A stretch of DNA of 64,000 nucleotides from Verrucomicrobia bacterium UBA3841 (GCA_002392765.1 DGHT01000022.1:51779-115778); one strand, 5' to 3'; positions 27,269-35,408 are shown, numbered from the stretch's first letter. Translations and numbers: made by a program. The notes: generated by a model not told the origin, from the letters alone.

Positions 27269-27421
27269 TTATATCAAAACGCCCGCCAAAACGCGAGAGC
27301 AATTCCGGCGGAGCAGAGATAGTGCGTTCGACACCACGAGCCTCCCGTACAGCCTAGCGGCCTCGAAGAGCTTCTCGGCTATCAGCGCGCGTGCGAACCG
27401 GATTTCCCTGCCGACATCCAT
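27269..27421 (-). CDS. Possible 50-codon gene downstream of the outer-membrane-like protein
   Basis: An ATG lies 2 nt after the stop of the preceding gene (TAAGGATG) and opens a 50-codon frame (MDVGREIRFARALIAEKLFE and on). It would encode an amphipathic, Arg/Leu/Ala-rich helix. No family is recognised and there is no separate ribosome-binding site, so it depends on coupling. It could equally be a decayed remnant or chance frame in GC-rich DNA. Confidence 0.25.
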   Translation of the reverse strand: MDVGREIRFARALIAEKLFEAARLYGRLVVSNALSLLRRNCSRVLAGVLI

Positions 27422-27423
27422 CC

Positions 27424-28233
27424 TTAAAAGTACCAGAATATTCCCGCAACAAAGTATGTAAGATCGTTGCGGTAGCCCTTTGCGGCGCGGTAGCGGCCCT
27501 GGGCGCGCGCCTCGTCCATCACCATATCGAACCTGTGGACACCTACTGAAACCAGGAAGTTTTCGAACAACTCGTACGAAAGCGTAACACCCGCCCTGAG
27601 GTCCGCCGGACCCGCGCGATAGTCGCTCTCGCGCCGCGTTATACGATGTCCGTAGCGATTTGCATTCCACTCCTTGTTGCCGCCCTCCGTGCAGAACTCG
27701 CCCGTCAGGGAAAATCCGTGTCCAAGGTCGAAGGCGCGCGTTACGCCCGACTTGAAATAGACGCCGCGGTACGGTACCGTCCGGTAATGGACGGCTGTAT
27801 AGAAATTTATCCACGGCGTCACGAGCGTTTCGCGCGTGTACCACTCGCGCGCCGTCGCGTCGTCGACGCCTTTGTATGGAGGCTTGAGCGAGCGCGAGAG
27901 TATCCAGAGGTGGCCGACGCGCGAGCGGAGTTTCCATCTTTCCGCGAAAGCCCAGTCGTATCCGTACGTTGCGAGGACGTCGTCTTCGATGTCAAACCTC
28001 TTCGTCACGCTGTCGCGCACTCCGCTGAGCGAATGCGTCATCGCGTAGTAGAAGTTCAACTGCCCCCAGTCGCGCGTGACGGCATCCAGCTCCAGCTCCT
28101 GGAAAAGTATCGGACGCGCAAACGGTATCTTGCCGCGCGAGACGTTCGCAGAATACCAGTACGTGTCCGCAAACCCGTGCATTTCAACAGGTTCAGGCTC
28201 ATTCACGAGCATCAATGCCGCCAGCAGCCACAT
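27424..28233 (-). CDS. Outer-membrane beta-barrel-like protein
   Basis: A 269-residue protein beginning MWLLAALMLVNEPEPVEMHG, a short signal-like stretch. The body alternates polar and aromatic residues in strand-like segments (LNFYYAMTHSL, WINFYTAVHYRTVPYRGVYF, LRAGVTLSYELFENFLVSVG, YFVAGIFWYF) and ends in Phe, the usual C-terminal signature of BAM-inserted barrels. The start codon lies 22 nt inside the upstream GH3 gene; an ATG at 28212 making a TGATG junction is the alternative. It might be a porin-like exit for sugars released by the GH3 enzyme, an inference from position only. Confidence 0.6.
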   Translation of the reverse strand: MWLLAALMLVNEPEPVEMHGFADTYWYSANVSRGKIPFARPILFQELELDAVTRDWGQLNFYYAMTHSLSGVRDSVTKRFDIEDDVLATYGYDWAFAERWKLRSRVGHLWILSRSLKPPYKGVDDATAREWYTRETLVTPWINFYTAVHYRTVPYRGVYFKSGVTRAFDLGHGFSLTGEFCTEGGNKEWNANRYGHRITRRESDYRAGPADLRAGVTLSYELFENFLVSVGVHRFDMVMDEARAQGRYRAAKGYRNDLTYFVAGIFWYF

Positions 28234-30452
28234 AACCGGACCGAGTTCATAGTCGTGGAGTCGCCTCCCACGAAAACTGTGAAGCCGCCTGGCTCGACTA
28301 CATGCTCCAGGTCTGCGTTGTACAGGGCGAACGCATCGCCGTCAAGAGTAAACTCGACCGTCTTTGTTTCGCCTGGCAGGAGAAATACGGACGCAAACTC
28401 CTTCAGCTCGCGCTCGCGCGGCAGGACGCTTGCAACCTCGTCGCGAAGATAAAGCTGCACGATCTCGCGTCCTGCAAGTTTGCCGATGTTCGCGACATCG
28501 ACGGAGACGCGCCATGTGCCGCCCTCTTCTTCCTTCGCCACCGGCTTGCCGTACGCGAACGTCGTGTAGCTCATGCCGAATCCGAACGGGAAGAGCGGCT
28601 TCGAGGGGATGTCCGCGTACGAACACTCTATGAACGTGCGCTTCTCGCGGTAGGTGAGCGGAATCTGACCGACGTCGAGCGGGATCGACTGCGCGAGCTT
28701 GCCAGAGGGATTCACCTCGCCCGACAAGATTTCCGCCAGCGCCTCGCCTCCCATTGCACCCGGGTACCACGCCATGATCACTGCGTCCGACAGCCAGACG
28801 ATTTCATCCATTATCACGGGGCGCCCGGCGAAGACGACGGAAACGATCTTCTTGCCGCCGCGCTTCAGGATGCGCAGGTTCTCCAACTCCTGTTCTGGAA
28901 GCGTAATGCGCGCCCTTCCGCGGCGTTCGCCCGTGTAGGAAACAGGCTCGCCGAGCGCCAGCACGACAATATCGCCGCCCGGCAGCGTCGCCTCGCCGCG
29001 CGCGACAAGCCTCATGTCGATCGGACGCGCATCGAGTCTGTCTCCCCAGCGCCTCGACATCGCAGTCTTCAGCGTATCCGCCGAATAGTCCGCGCCGAGA
29101 GCCGCGTCATCGCCGCCGTTGAAGAGATCCTTGCCCATTCCGCCTCGCATGACGTCTTCGTCGTCAGCCCACGTGCCGGTAAGCCCGACGACGCGGTTGG
29201 TGGAAAGCGGAAGCAGCCCGCCGTCGTTCTTGAGAAGGACGATTGATTCGCGTGTCAGTTCAAGTACGTCTTTCTTGTTGCGTTCGGAGAAAAGCTCGCG
29301 CTTCTCGCGCGCAGCGTCGCAGTAGCGGAACGGATCGTCGAAGAGTCCCATCCTGAACTTCATTGCAAGAGAGCGGACGACCGCTTCGTCCAACGTCTTT
29401 TCGTCAACCTTGCCTTCGCGAACCAGCTTCGGCAGCAGCAGAAATGCGCGGCTTATCATGTCCATGTCAACGCCAGCCTCGAGTCCGCGCTTGGCAGCGT
29501 CCTCCAGATCCGTTGCCGCGCCTTCGTCTACCGAAAACTGAAGCGTCGTCCAGTCCGTTATCAGCTGTCCCTTGAAGCCGAGCTGGTTGCGCAGAATGTC
29601 CGTAAGGAGATACCGGCTGAAGTTGCATGGCACTCCGTCGAACGCCGTATATGCGCTCATGACAGCAAGCGCGCCCGCGTCTATGGCGGCCTTGTGCGGC
29701 GGGAGGTGCGTCTCGAAGAGTTCGCGGCGCGAGAAGTCCTGGTGGCGATAGTCCTTGCCGCCTTGCAGAGACGAATAGCCGATGAAGTGCTTGACGCACG
29801 CGATTACATGTTCGCCGTCCGCGAGCGCTTCGTCGGTACAACCTTGGTCGCCTCGGACGCGTGCCGCGGCCATGCGTCCCGAGAGATACGGGTCTTCGCC
29901 GAGCGTTGCGCCGATCCTTCCCCAGCGAGGATCGTTAGACACCTCGACCTGAGGAGAATAAGTGAGATTGATTCCCAATGCGGCGGCTTCGCGCGCGGCA
30001 ACCGCCTCGGCCTTCGCAACGGCCGCGTCGTCCCAGCTGCACGCCATCGCCAGCTGGAGCGGAAGAGTCGTCACCCATCCGTGGGTTATGTCCTCGTGGA
30101 TAATAAGCGGAATGCGCAGGCGGGAATGCGCAAGCTTGTATTCCTGAAGCCTGCGCGTCTCGGACGCACTAAGGACGCGCATCATCGCGCCGATTTCGCA
30201 ACGGTTGACGAGATCAGTGTACGCGCCCCATGAATCGTCGCCTAGGCAGCGGTAGTCGTAGACCATAAGCTCGCCCGCCTTTTCCTCAAGCGTCATCTTT
30301 GCGCATAGTTCGCGTGCGCGCGATTCCGCAGTCATCATGGGCGGGTTCTTGTCCGTCGTCCCGATAAGCCGGGCATTGTCCAACGGTCCGCCAAAGCCAT
30401 ACATCGCCACTGCGGCCACTGCGAGCAACGCCACATCCTTGCGTGCATTCAT
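28212..30452 (-). CDS. GH3 family beta-glucosidase-type glycoside hydrolase
   Basis: A 746-residue protein with an N-terminal signal sequence (MNARKDVALLAVAAVAMYGF). The GH3 N domain is clear (MTLEEKAGELM, IPLIIHEDITHGW, SPQVEVSNDPRWGRIGATLG, VIACVKHFIGYSSLQGGKDY), with nucleophile Asp at about 300 in GFKGQLITDW. The GH3 C domain (LTRESIVLLKNDGGLLPL) and a fibronectin III-like C terminus (GREIVQLYLRDEVASVLPRE) follow. The layout matches BglX-like exo-beta-glycosidases acting in the periplasm. AAAGGAG lies 8 nt before the ATG. The next gene overlaps its 3' end. Confidence 0.93.
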   Translation of the reverse strand: MNARKDVALLAVAAVAMYGFGGPLDNARLIGTTDKNPPMMTAESRARELCAKMTLEEKAGELMVYDYRCLGDDSWGAYTDLVNRCEIGAMMRVLSASETRRLQEYKLAHSRLRIPLIIHEDITHGWVTTLPLQLAMACSWDDAAVAKAEAVAAREAAALGINLTYSPQVEVSNDPRWGRIGATLGEDPYLSGRMAAARVRGDQGCTDEALADGEHVIACVKHFIGYSSLQGGKDYRHQDFSRRELFETHLPPHKAAIDAGALAVMSAYTAFDGVPCNFSRYLLTDILRNQLGFKGQLITDWTTLQFSVDEGAATDLEDAAKRGLEAGVDMDMISRAFLLLPKLVREGKVDEKTLDEAVVRSLAMKFRMGLFDDPFRYCDAAREKRELFSERNKKDVLELTRESIVLLKNDGGLLPLSTNRVVGLTGTWADDEDVMRGGMGKDLFNGGDDAALGADYSADTLKTAMSRRWGDRLDARPIDMRLVARGEATLPGGDIVVLALGEPVSYTGERRGRARITLPEQELENLRILKRGGKKIVSVVFAGRPVIMDEIVWLSDAVIMAWYPGAMGGEALAEILSGEVNPSGKLAQSIPLDVGQIPLTYREKRTFIECSYADIPSKPLFPFGFGMSYTTFAYGKPVAKEEEGGTWRVSVDVANIGKLAGREIVQLYLRDEVASVLPRERELKEFASVFLLPGETKTVEFTLDGDAFALYNADLEHVVEPGGFTVFVGGDSTTMNSVRLCGCWRH

Positions 30453-30721
30453 TGTTTCTGCTCCTTTGCTACATTACATTTCGGGGATGGGACGCTTCCC
30501 TCTCTTTGCGAGGCACTTCGCCAACAGCCGTTCATCGCCTCCATTGTGTTAGATGCGCGAACTTCAAGAAACCTTTGCTGGTTGTGTCCCGTCTCCCGCT
30601 GGCTGAAGTTCCACGACCCGGAGGCATAACCCGCGCCTCGCGGCACTTCTGCTCGGCACTCGCGTTCGCTCGGCATGGCGCACTTGAATCGTGCGCCCCG
30701 CTTGCGCGGCGGTTACGCGCT

Positions 30722-30756
30722 CGCGACACGTCGCGCCAACCACGCGCCGTGTCGCG
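30722..30756. repeat. GC-rich inverted repeat at the island's left edge
   Basis: The 9-bp arms CGCGACACG and CGTGTCGCG enclose a GC-rich 17-nt loop that itself contains CGCGCCAACCACGCGCC. A similarly built stem lies at 32726-32767 inside the island. Confidence 0.55.
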
Positions 30757-30813
30757 TCGTAAACTGTTTGTTCGCAACCCTAAAGAAATTGCTCAAAATA
30801 GCAAAGTAGCCGT

Positions 30814-30842
30814 TTGCAATTTTCGGCAGAGTATGGTATGAT
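30814..30842 (+). promoter_or_regulatory. Promoter of the XRE regulator gene
   Basis: TTGCAA (30814-30819), 17-nt spacer, TATGAT (30837-30842), with the ATG at 30871. GGAG precedes the start by 8 nt. Confidence 0.6.
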
Positions 30843-30870
30843 ATCGTCAATCTTTCTTGGAGAGAAAAGA

Positions 30871-31080
30871 ATGAAGGTATCATACAAGAAACTCTGGAAG
30901 TTGCTGATTGACAAAGAAATGAACAAAACCGACTTGCGTAACGCAACCGGTGTCTCTTCTGCTACCATAGCAAAGATGACTAACGGTGAGGAGGTTACAA
31001 TGTCGGTTCTGACCAAAATTTGCGAAGTGCTGAAATGCAACATCGGGGATGTGGTCGATCTTATAAATGAGGATCAATAA
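30871..31080 (+). CDS. XRE-family (Cro/C1) transcriptional regulator
   Basis: The start is taken at the ATG at 30871 because an upstream in-frame ATG lies within the promoter. The 69-residue product is a single Cro/C1 helix-turn-helix (MNKTDLRNATGVSSATIAKM, then TMSVLTKICEVLKCNIGDVV) typical of small XRE regulators that accompany restriction, toxin-antitoxin or phage-type modules. Base composition is AT-richer than the flanking core genes. It opens the plus-strand accessory island. Confidence 0.9.
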   Translation: MKVSYKKLWKLLIDKEMNKTDLRNATGVSSATIAKMTNGEEVTMSVLTKICEVLKCNIGDVVDLINEDQ

Positions 31081-31137
31081 ACGGGCGATGTCAATCGTTT
31101 ATGAGATCAACGAGGACATGTAAACAAGGAGCGCAGT

Positions 31138-32106
31138 ATGGATGTCATGGTGAACGACTGTCAGGGGCCGCTTGCGGCATCTCCTAGCACTCATCCAAGT
31201 GATGATTTCATCAGGGCGAAGATATTGACCATTCGTGGTGTACAAGTCATACTTGACCGCGATATTGCCATGCTTTACGGTGTGGAAACGAAAGTCTTGA
31301 ACCAAGCCGTCAAGCGCAACCGCGAACGTTTCCCGGATCGATTCATGTTCCAGTTGACCGGGAGCGATATTGCAGACGTAAGGTCGCAAATTGCGACCTT
31401 AAATGTTCAGACAAGTTTAAGGTCACAAATTGTGACCTTAAACAAAGGGCAGGGGCAGCATCTGAAATATATGCCTTATGCGTTCACAGAGCAAGGCGTG
31501 GCGATGTTGTCGGCTGTCCTGAAAAGTGATGTGGCAATTCGGGTCAGCATACAGATTATGGACGCATTCTCGGCCATGCGCAGGGCATTGGCGTCGGTAG
31601 CTCCGATTCTGACGCGTATTGATGTCGTGGAGCGACGGCAAATCACCGACCAGACGCGCAACGAGGAGAGGTTCGATACGATTTTCAAGGCAATGGACGG
31701 CGGTGACTTTCCCCCTCAAAAGGTATTTTATGAAGGGAAACATTATGACGCCTATTCTTTCGCCAAGAAAATTGTCCGCAAGGCAACAAAGAGCATAGTC
31801 CTAGTAGATGGTTACTGTGACGATGTGACGCTTGATATTCTCTCGAACAAGCGAGGAGGGGCAAATGTCACCATTGCGACCGTAGCCAAGACGCCGATAA
31901 CGGCAACCGCAGTCGAAAAGTTCAACAAGCAGAATCCAACGCTGACAGTCAAGACTGTGGGCATGTTCCATGATCGATTCCTGATTATCGACAATAAGGA
32001 ACTGTACCACTTCGGTGCATCGCTGAAAAACCTTGGACGCCAGTATTGCGCCGTGACGAAGATGGATGCAATATTCATCCCTTCGATTCTCCAGCGAGTG
32101 GGATAG
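31138..32106 (+). CDS. ORF6N-domain DNA-binding protein with PLD-like C terminus
   Basis: A 322-residue protein. The N-terminal ORF6N domain (about 22-150) is clear: IRGVQVILDRDIAMLYGVET, KRNRERFPDRFMFQLT and YMPYAFTEQGVAMLSAVLKS. The second half (about 200-320) resembles the small phospholipase D-like domain found on many ORF6N proteins (VFYEGKHYDAYSFAKKIVRK, FHDRFLIIDNKELYHFGASL). ORF6N proteins are phage anti-repressor-like regulators often found in accessory islands. Oddly, the family motif RSQIVT occurs twice (RSQIATLN, RSQIVTLN), each encoded by a near-perfect DNA palindrome. Confidence 0.88.
   Translation: MDVMVNDCQGPLAASPSTHPSDDFIRAKILTIRGVQVILDRDIAMLYGVETKVLNQAVKRNRERFPDRFMFQLTGSDIADVRSQIATLNVQTSLRSQIVTLNKGQGQHLKYMPYAFTEQGVAMLSAVLKSDVAIRVSIQIMDAFSAMRRALASVAPILTRIDVVERRQITDQTRNEERFDTIFKAMDGGDFPPQKVFYEGKHYDAYSFAKKIVRKATKSIVLVDGYCDDVTLDILSNKRGGANVTIATVAKTPITATAVEKFNKQNPTLTVKTVGMFHDRFLIIDNKELYHFGASLKNLGRQYCAVTKMDAIFIPSILQRVG
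31379..31443. repeat. Twin palindromes inside the ORF6N gene
   Basis: Palindrome one spans 31379-31401 (11-bp arms around a single A; core GTCGCAAATTGCGAC). Palindrome two spans 31415-31443 (14-bp arms around a single A; core GTCACAAATTGTGAC). The centres are 39 nt, or 13 codons, apart. Both encode RSQI(A/V)TLN. The core matches palindromes in the DUF1016 gene 3 kb downstream. Confidence 0.85.
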
Positions 32107-32117
32107 GAGAGAATGCA

Positions 32118-32228
32118 ATGATGACTAACGACAAGACCGAGCGTATTAGGAGCATTATTGGATGGATGCGGAAGAGGCTCATACTTGCGATTGTCAATGG
32201 AATATCATCTGTTGAAGCAATACGATGA
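32118..32228 (+). CDS. Possible 36-codon ORF
   Basis: Tandem ATG codons at 32118-32123, preceded by GGAGAG, open a 36-codon frame (MMTNDKTERIRSIIGWMRKR and on) that ends in VNGISSVEAIR. It fits between the ORF6N gene and the next gene with no overlap. No family is recognised, and it may be a degraded piece of a larger gene. Confidence 0.3.
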   Translation: MMTNDKTERIRSIIGWMRKRLILAIVNGISSVEAIR

Positions 32229-32235
32229 GGTAATC

Positions 32236-32844
32236 ATGAACGATGAATTCATAAAAGCAACTACACCTCAAAATGCAGATCATTTGACTTCACCAACCTC
32301 AATCGAATCTAAATTGAAGAGTTTGACCTTTGGTGAATGGCGGGATTTGTTATACAACTTTCCGCAGTTCGCACCACGTTATTATTGGAGAATGTTAAGG
32401 TCAGAGTGTTGGAAGCAAATGTCTTTTGTTCCGCAACAATTTGCGGTTAGTTTGGATTGGGTGTTAGACAATGGTGGGAATTGGGCTAAAATATTAGATG
32501 AGAAGCCAATGTTATTCAGAGAGAAGTGTAACTGGGCAGAACTTACTGGACGCAATTGGGCATGGCTTCTGAAATGGAAACCAGCGTTGCGAGATTTGTG
32601 TGATTGGAATAAGTTAAGTGATGATGATAGGCGCTCCCTCTTAAATCAACAGCAACCTCAATTCAAGATAAAGTCAGAAACCGCAGGAGAAGACGAAAAC
32701 AAAGAATTACACAAACGCCCATGGAGGCAGACCGCGCCACGCGCTCAACCCCGCCGCACGGTCTGCCGCGTACTAACTCGCGGAGTAGCCATTTTTGCCG
32801 TGTTTTTCGCTCATTTTAAGCAATTTCGCCAAATCCCCCATTGA
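32236..32844 (+). CDS. W-repeat protein of unknown function
   Basis: The start is the ATG at 32236 with GAGG 5 nt upstream; 202 residues. Residues about 60-150 are imperfect repeats of about 16-20 residues built on W-x-x-L/I-L and F-x-x-x-C-x-W (GNWAKILDEKPMLFREKCNW, AELTGRNWAWLLKWKPALRD, LCDWNKLSDDDRRSLLNQQQ). Such Trp-rich repeats are known from gut bacterial accessory proteins without a defined role. The DNA is strikingly AT-rich (near 40% GC by eye). The last 40 residues are basic and read through a GC-rich hairpin (32726-32767), so the ancestral gene probably ended earlier. Confidence 0.65.
   Translation: MNDEFIKATTPQNADHLTSPTSIESKLKSLTFGEWRDLLYNFPQFAPRYYWRMLRSECWKQMSFVPQQFAVSLDWVLDNGGNWAKILDEKPMLFREKCNWAELTGRNWAWLLKWKPALRDLCDWNKLSDDDRRSLLNQQQPQFKIKSETAGEDENKELHKRPWRQTAPRAQPRRTVCRVLTRGVAIFAVFFAHFKQFRQIPH
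32726..32767. repeat. GC-rich inverted repeat in the W-repeat gene tail
   Basis: Perfect 9-bp arms GGCAGACCG and CGGTCTGCC enclose 24 GC-rich bases. It lies in the last 120 nt of the W-repeat frame, where composition jumps from AT-rich to GC-rich. It resembles the 30722-30756 stem in design. Confidence 0.6.
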
Positions 32845-32924
32845 CTTTTCGCGGCAGAAATGCTATACTTATGCCCCTCATAATAGGGGTACTATGCCCT
32901 GAAACAGAGAGCAAGAAAAAAGAC

Positions 32925-33905
32925 ATGGCAAAGTATCTAGATCCAAAGGCGGACGTTACCTTCAAGAAGGTTTTTGGCGAGCATAAAAATCTCGTCATAA
33001 GCCTCCTTAACGCCCTGCTGCCTCTTGAGGACGGCAAACAGGTTGAGTCGATAGAATATCTGCCGTCGGAACTTGTACCGCGCACCCCGACGAGCAAGAA
33101 CACGATTGTCGATGTGCGTTGCGAGGAAACTGGCGGGCGCAAGTTCATCGTCGAGATGCAGATGAACTGGACGGCGGATTTCCGCCAGCGAGTCCTCTTC
33201 AACGCATCCAAAGCCTATGTGAGCCAGCTTGGGCAGTCGGAGAAGTACAATCTGCTCCAGCCTGTCTATGCGCTCAATTTCGTCAATAAGAACTTCCAGC
33301 CGGACAAGGATGACTACTACCACTACTACAGGCTGGTTCACTCTCAGGACAGTGGCGATATTCTCGAGGGGTTGCACCTCGTTTTCATAGAGTTGCCGAA
33401 GTTCAAGGCGAAGAACCTAGCCGAGAAGAAGATGCAAGTTCTGTGGCTTCGTTTCCTGACAGAGATCGACGAAAAGGCTAAAAAAGCCCCTGCCGATCTT
33501 TTGGACAACCGCGAGACTTGTCAGGCATTGGAGATAGTAGAGGAATCGGCATATAGCGAGGCCGAGATGCTTGCCTACGACAGGTACTGGGACCAGGTTC
33601 GCCTGGACAAGGCGTTGGTAGATGAGCGCGATGCGGCGCGCGCTGAGCTGGATGAAACAAACGCAAAACTCGACGTGGCGACCGCAAAACTCGACGTGGC
33701 GACCGCCAAACTCGACGCGGCGACCGCCAAACTCGACGCGGCGACCGCCGAGCGTGACGCTGCGGTTGCGCGAGCCGACGCGGCGGTTGAAAAGCTGCGC
33801 CAAGACAAACTTCAGACAGCCCGGAAACTTAAGGCGATGAACCTCACAGCGGAGCAAATCACGGACGCGACCGGCCTTACAGCACCCCTCATTGAGACGC
33901 TATAA
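32925..33905 (+). CDS. Rpn-family PD-(D/E)XK nuclease (recombination-promoting)
   Basis: The start is the ATG at 32925 (MAKYLDPKADVTFKKVFGEH), the canonical beginning of this family; an upstream extension is non-homologous. The 326-residue protein has the nuclease core with D63 (NTIVDVRC), E77 and Q79 (FIVEMQM) and the later FVNKNF and HLVFIELPKF segments. Rpn-like proteins are Mg-dependent DNA endonucleases that raise RecA-independent recombination and also appear as transposase-like genes. Residues about 245-300 form a coiled coil encoded by 21-bp tandem repeats. The C terminus has QDKLQTARKLKAMNLTAEQI, the usual family tail. Confidence 0.9.
   Translation: MAKYLDPKADVTFKKVFGEHKNLVISLLNALLPLEDGKQVESIEYLPSELVPRTPTSKNTIVDVRCEETGGRKFIVEMQMNWTADFRQRVLFNASKAYVSQLGQSEKYNLLQPVYALNFVNKNFQPDKDDYYHYYRLVHSQDSGDILEGLHLVFIELPKFKAKNLAEKKMQVLWLRFLTEIDEKAKKAPADLLDNRETCQALEIVEESAYSEAEMLAYDRYWDQVRLDKALVDERDAARAELDETNAKLDVATAKLDVATAKLDAATAKLDAATAERDAAVARADAAVEKLRQDKLQTARKLKAMNLTAEQITDATGLTAPLIETL
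33663..33767. repeat. 21-bp tandem repeat in the Rpn gene
   Basis: Four 21-bp units (33663, 33684, 33705, 33726) differ at only two positions, and a fifth is degenerate (33747-33767). Each adds seven residues (AKLDVAT or AKLDAAT), exactly one coiled-coil heptad. Units one and two are identical, as are three and four, which indicates recent slippage or unequal exchange. Confidence 0.9.
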
Positions 33906-34217
33906 GCGCTCGCTTCGCTCGGGGGATATGACGAAATCTCGGTGCTGTAACACCAATCTCAAATCGTGGAAACTGGAAATGAAAGGATGCATGGCAACCC
34001 AGTAAAGAGAAATGGCGGGCAAGAGTCCGTCACAAGACAATTTGCAATACCGCAAGCAGTCGTCGTAGGGAATCCTGAGAAAATTTCTGGCGGCACTTGG
34101 CAGGTAAGCGCAACCGCGCTTCCTCCCTTTGTGTTCCAGAAAGGCAATCTCAGGGCCTCCTACGAGACATGAAGGGAGGATTTATAATTTATCGGTTTGT
34201 AGCGGCAAGGAGATCGT
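33906..34217. other. Gap between the Rpn and DUF1016 genes
   Basis: About 310 bases. At the left is CGCTCGCTTCGCTCGGGGGA (33907-33926), nearly the reverse complement of a segment at 57088-57107. The rest holds a 68-codon frame without a ribosome-binding site, not called as a gene. An AAGGAG precedes the DUF1016 start. Confidence 0.55.
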
Positions 34218-35408
34218 ATGAAGAAGAACGAAGCGCGAAAGAAATGCACGGCTCTTGGGAAGAGCAACGGGATCGGTGTGGAGAAATCCTACGGCGCGTG
34301 GATTGCCGACCTAAAGCGTCGCTACCGTGCAACGCAGATCAAGGCAGCTGTCGCCGTCAATTCTGCGCTGATTGAGTTCTACTGGAATCTCGGAAAGGAC
34401 ATAGCCGAGAAGTTCGCGGAAGAGGCCAGATACGGTTCTCGCTTTTTTGAGAAGATTAGCTTCGATATGCGGGCGGAATTCCCGAACGACTCTGGATTTT
34501 CACCTCGCAACATCAGGTATTGTCAGGATTTTTACTGCTTGTATTCCGTCGCGCAGATTTTGCCACAAGTTGTGGCAAAATCTGCCAAGGGTAAGCAATC
34601 GGCGTCAAAAATGCCACAAGTTGCGGCAAAATGTGTTCGTCCGCAAGCTGTGGACGATAAGATTTTGCAACAGGTTGTTGCACAATTGGTTTCTGTTCCG
34701 TGGGGGCATCATCGCACCATTATCGACAAATGCAAGGGCGAGCGCAACAAGGCACTTTTCTATGTGCGGCGGACGATCCAGAACGGGTGGAGCCGCAATT
34801 CGCTTTTGAACTGGCTTTCGACCGACCTCTACGAGCGCGAGGACAAGGCGCAGACGAACTTTGAACTGACGATGCCATCCGACGACTGCGACCTTGCGCG
34901 ACAGATCGTGAAGGATCCGCAGAACTTCGAGGTATTCGGATTGAAAGAGAAGTATTCCGAGACGGAATTGAAAGCCGCCATTGTCGCCAACATCGAATCC
35001 ACGTTGCTGTCGTTTGGCAAGGGCGTTGCGTTTCTTGGCAAGGAATACCCTGTTGAAGTTGGCGGCGAGACAAAGAACATCGATCTTCTCTTCTACATCG
35101 TGCCGCTGCACCGTTATCTTGTTGTTGAAGTCAAGACAGGGAAGTACGAACCCGCCGACCTCGGACAGTTGAGCGGCTACATGGCGATGGCGAAGCATGT
35201 CTTGAACACGCCCGGTGACAACCAGCCAGTCGGACTTCTCATCTGCAAGGAACACAATCGCGTCCTTGCCAAGTACCATCTTGAGGAGCTTGGCCTGCCG
35301 ATGGGTATCACGGATTACGAACTCAAGAAGGTTCTCCCCACCAAGGCGCAACTGGCAAAGTGCGTTGTCGACGCAGAGCGGCAGATCGAAACGGCGCGAG
35401 CCAAGTAA
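34218..35408 (+). CDS. DUF1016 (YhcG-type) PD-(D/E)XK nuclease-domain protein
   Basis: A 396-residue protein with both DUF1016 halves. The N-terminal part (about 20-190) has YGAWIADLKRRYRATQIKAA, YGSRFFEKISFDMRAEFP, FSPRNIRYCQDFY and VPWGHHRTIIDK. The C-terminal PD-(D/E)XK part has D289 (KNIDLLFYI) and E304-V-K306 (VVEVKTGKYEP). The family occurs in restriction/defence islands and is suspected to act on DNA. The hinge between halves holds three related peptides (ILPQVVAK, MPQVAAK, ILQQVVAQL) encoded by DNA palindromes, longer than in compact family members. It may be cotranscribed with the DUF2971 fragment. Confidence 0.9.
   Translation: MKKNEARKKCTALGKSNGIGVEKSYGAWIADLKRRYRATQIKAAVAVNSALIEFYWNLGKDIAEKFAEEARYGSRFFEKISFDMRAEFPNDSGFSPRNIRYCQDFYCLYSVAQILPQVVAKSAKGKQSASKMPQVAAKCVRPQAVDDKILQQVVAQLVSVPWGHHRTIIDKCKGERNKALFYVRRTIQNGWSRNSLLNWLSTDLYEREDKAQTNFELTMPSDDCDLARQIVKDPQNFEVFGLKEKYSETELKAAIVANIESTLLSFGKGVAFLGKEYPVEVGGETKNIDLLFYIVPLHRYLVVEVKTGKYEPADLGQLSGYMAMAKHVLNTPGDNQPVGLLICKEHNRVLAKYHLEELGLPMGITDYELKKVLPTKAQLAKCVVDAERQIETARAK
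34553..34682. repeat. Three palindromes inside the DUF1016 gene
   Basis: The first is a perfect 33-nt palindrome (34553-34585; 16-bp arms, single central G, core GCCACAAGTTGTGGC). The second is imperfect (34612-34628; core GCCACAAGTTGCGGC). The third has 7-bp arms TGCAACA/TGTTGCA around GGT (34666-34682). They encode three versions of (L/M)PQVVAK. The core GYCRCAANTTGYGRC is shared with the ORF6N palindromes. Confidence 0.85.

Larger units (their letters stand above)
30453..30870. other. Gap upstream of the accessory island
   Basis: About 420 bases contain no credible gene. They hold two GC-rich stems: GCGCAC-TTGAATC-GTGCGC at about 30678-30696 and the longer 30722-30756 hairpin listed separately. 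The XRE promoter lies at the right end. The left part is the upstream region of GH3. Composition changes from GC-rich to AT-rich near 30780, marking the likely left edge of the island. Confidence 0.6.

Noticed and set aside
31379..31443. ORF6N palindromes considered as a transcription terminator
   Set aside because: They lie in the middle of an intact reading frame and are not followed by a T-run.
33663..33767. Regular 21-bp repeats considered as a CRISPR array
   Set aside because: The units are contiguous without spacers and encode coiled-coil heptads within a gene.
33966..34172. 68-codon frame between the Rpn and DUF1016 genes
   Set aside because: No ribosome-binding site, no family resemblance, and an overlapping antisense frame of similar length; it could be a remnant.
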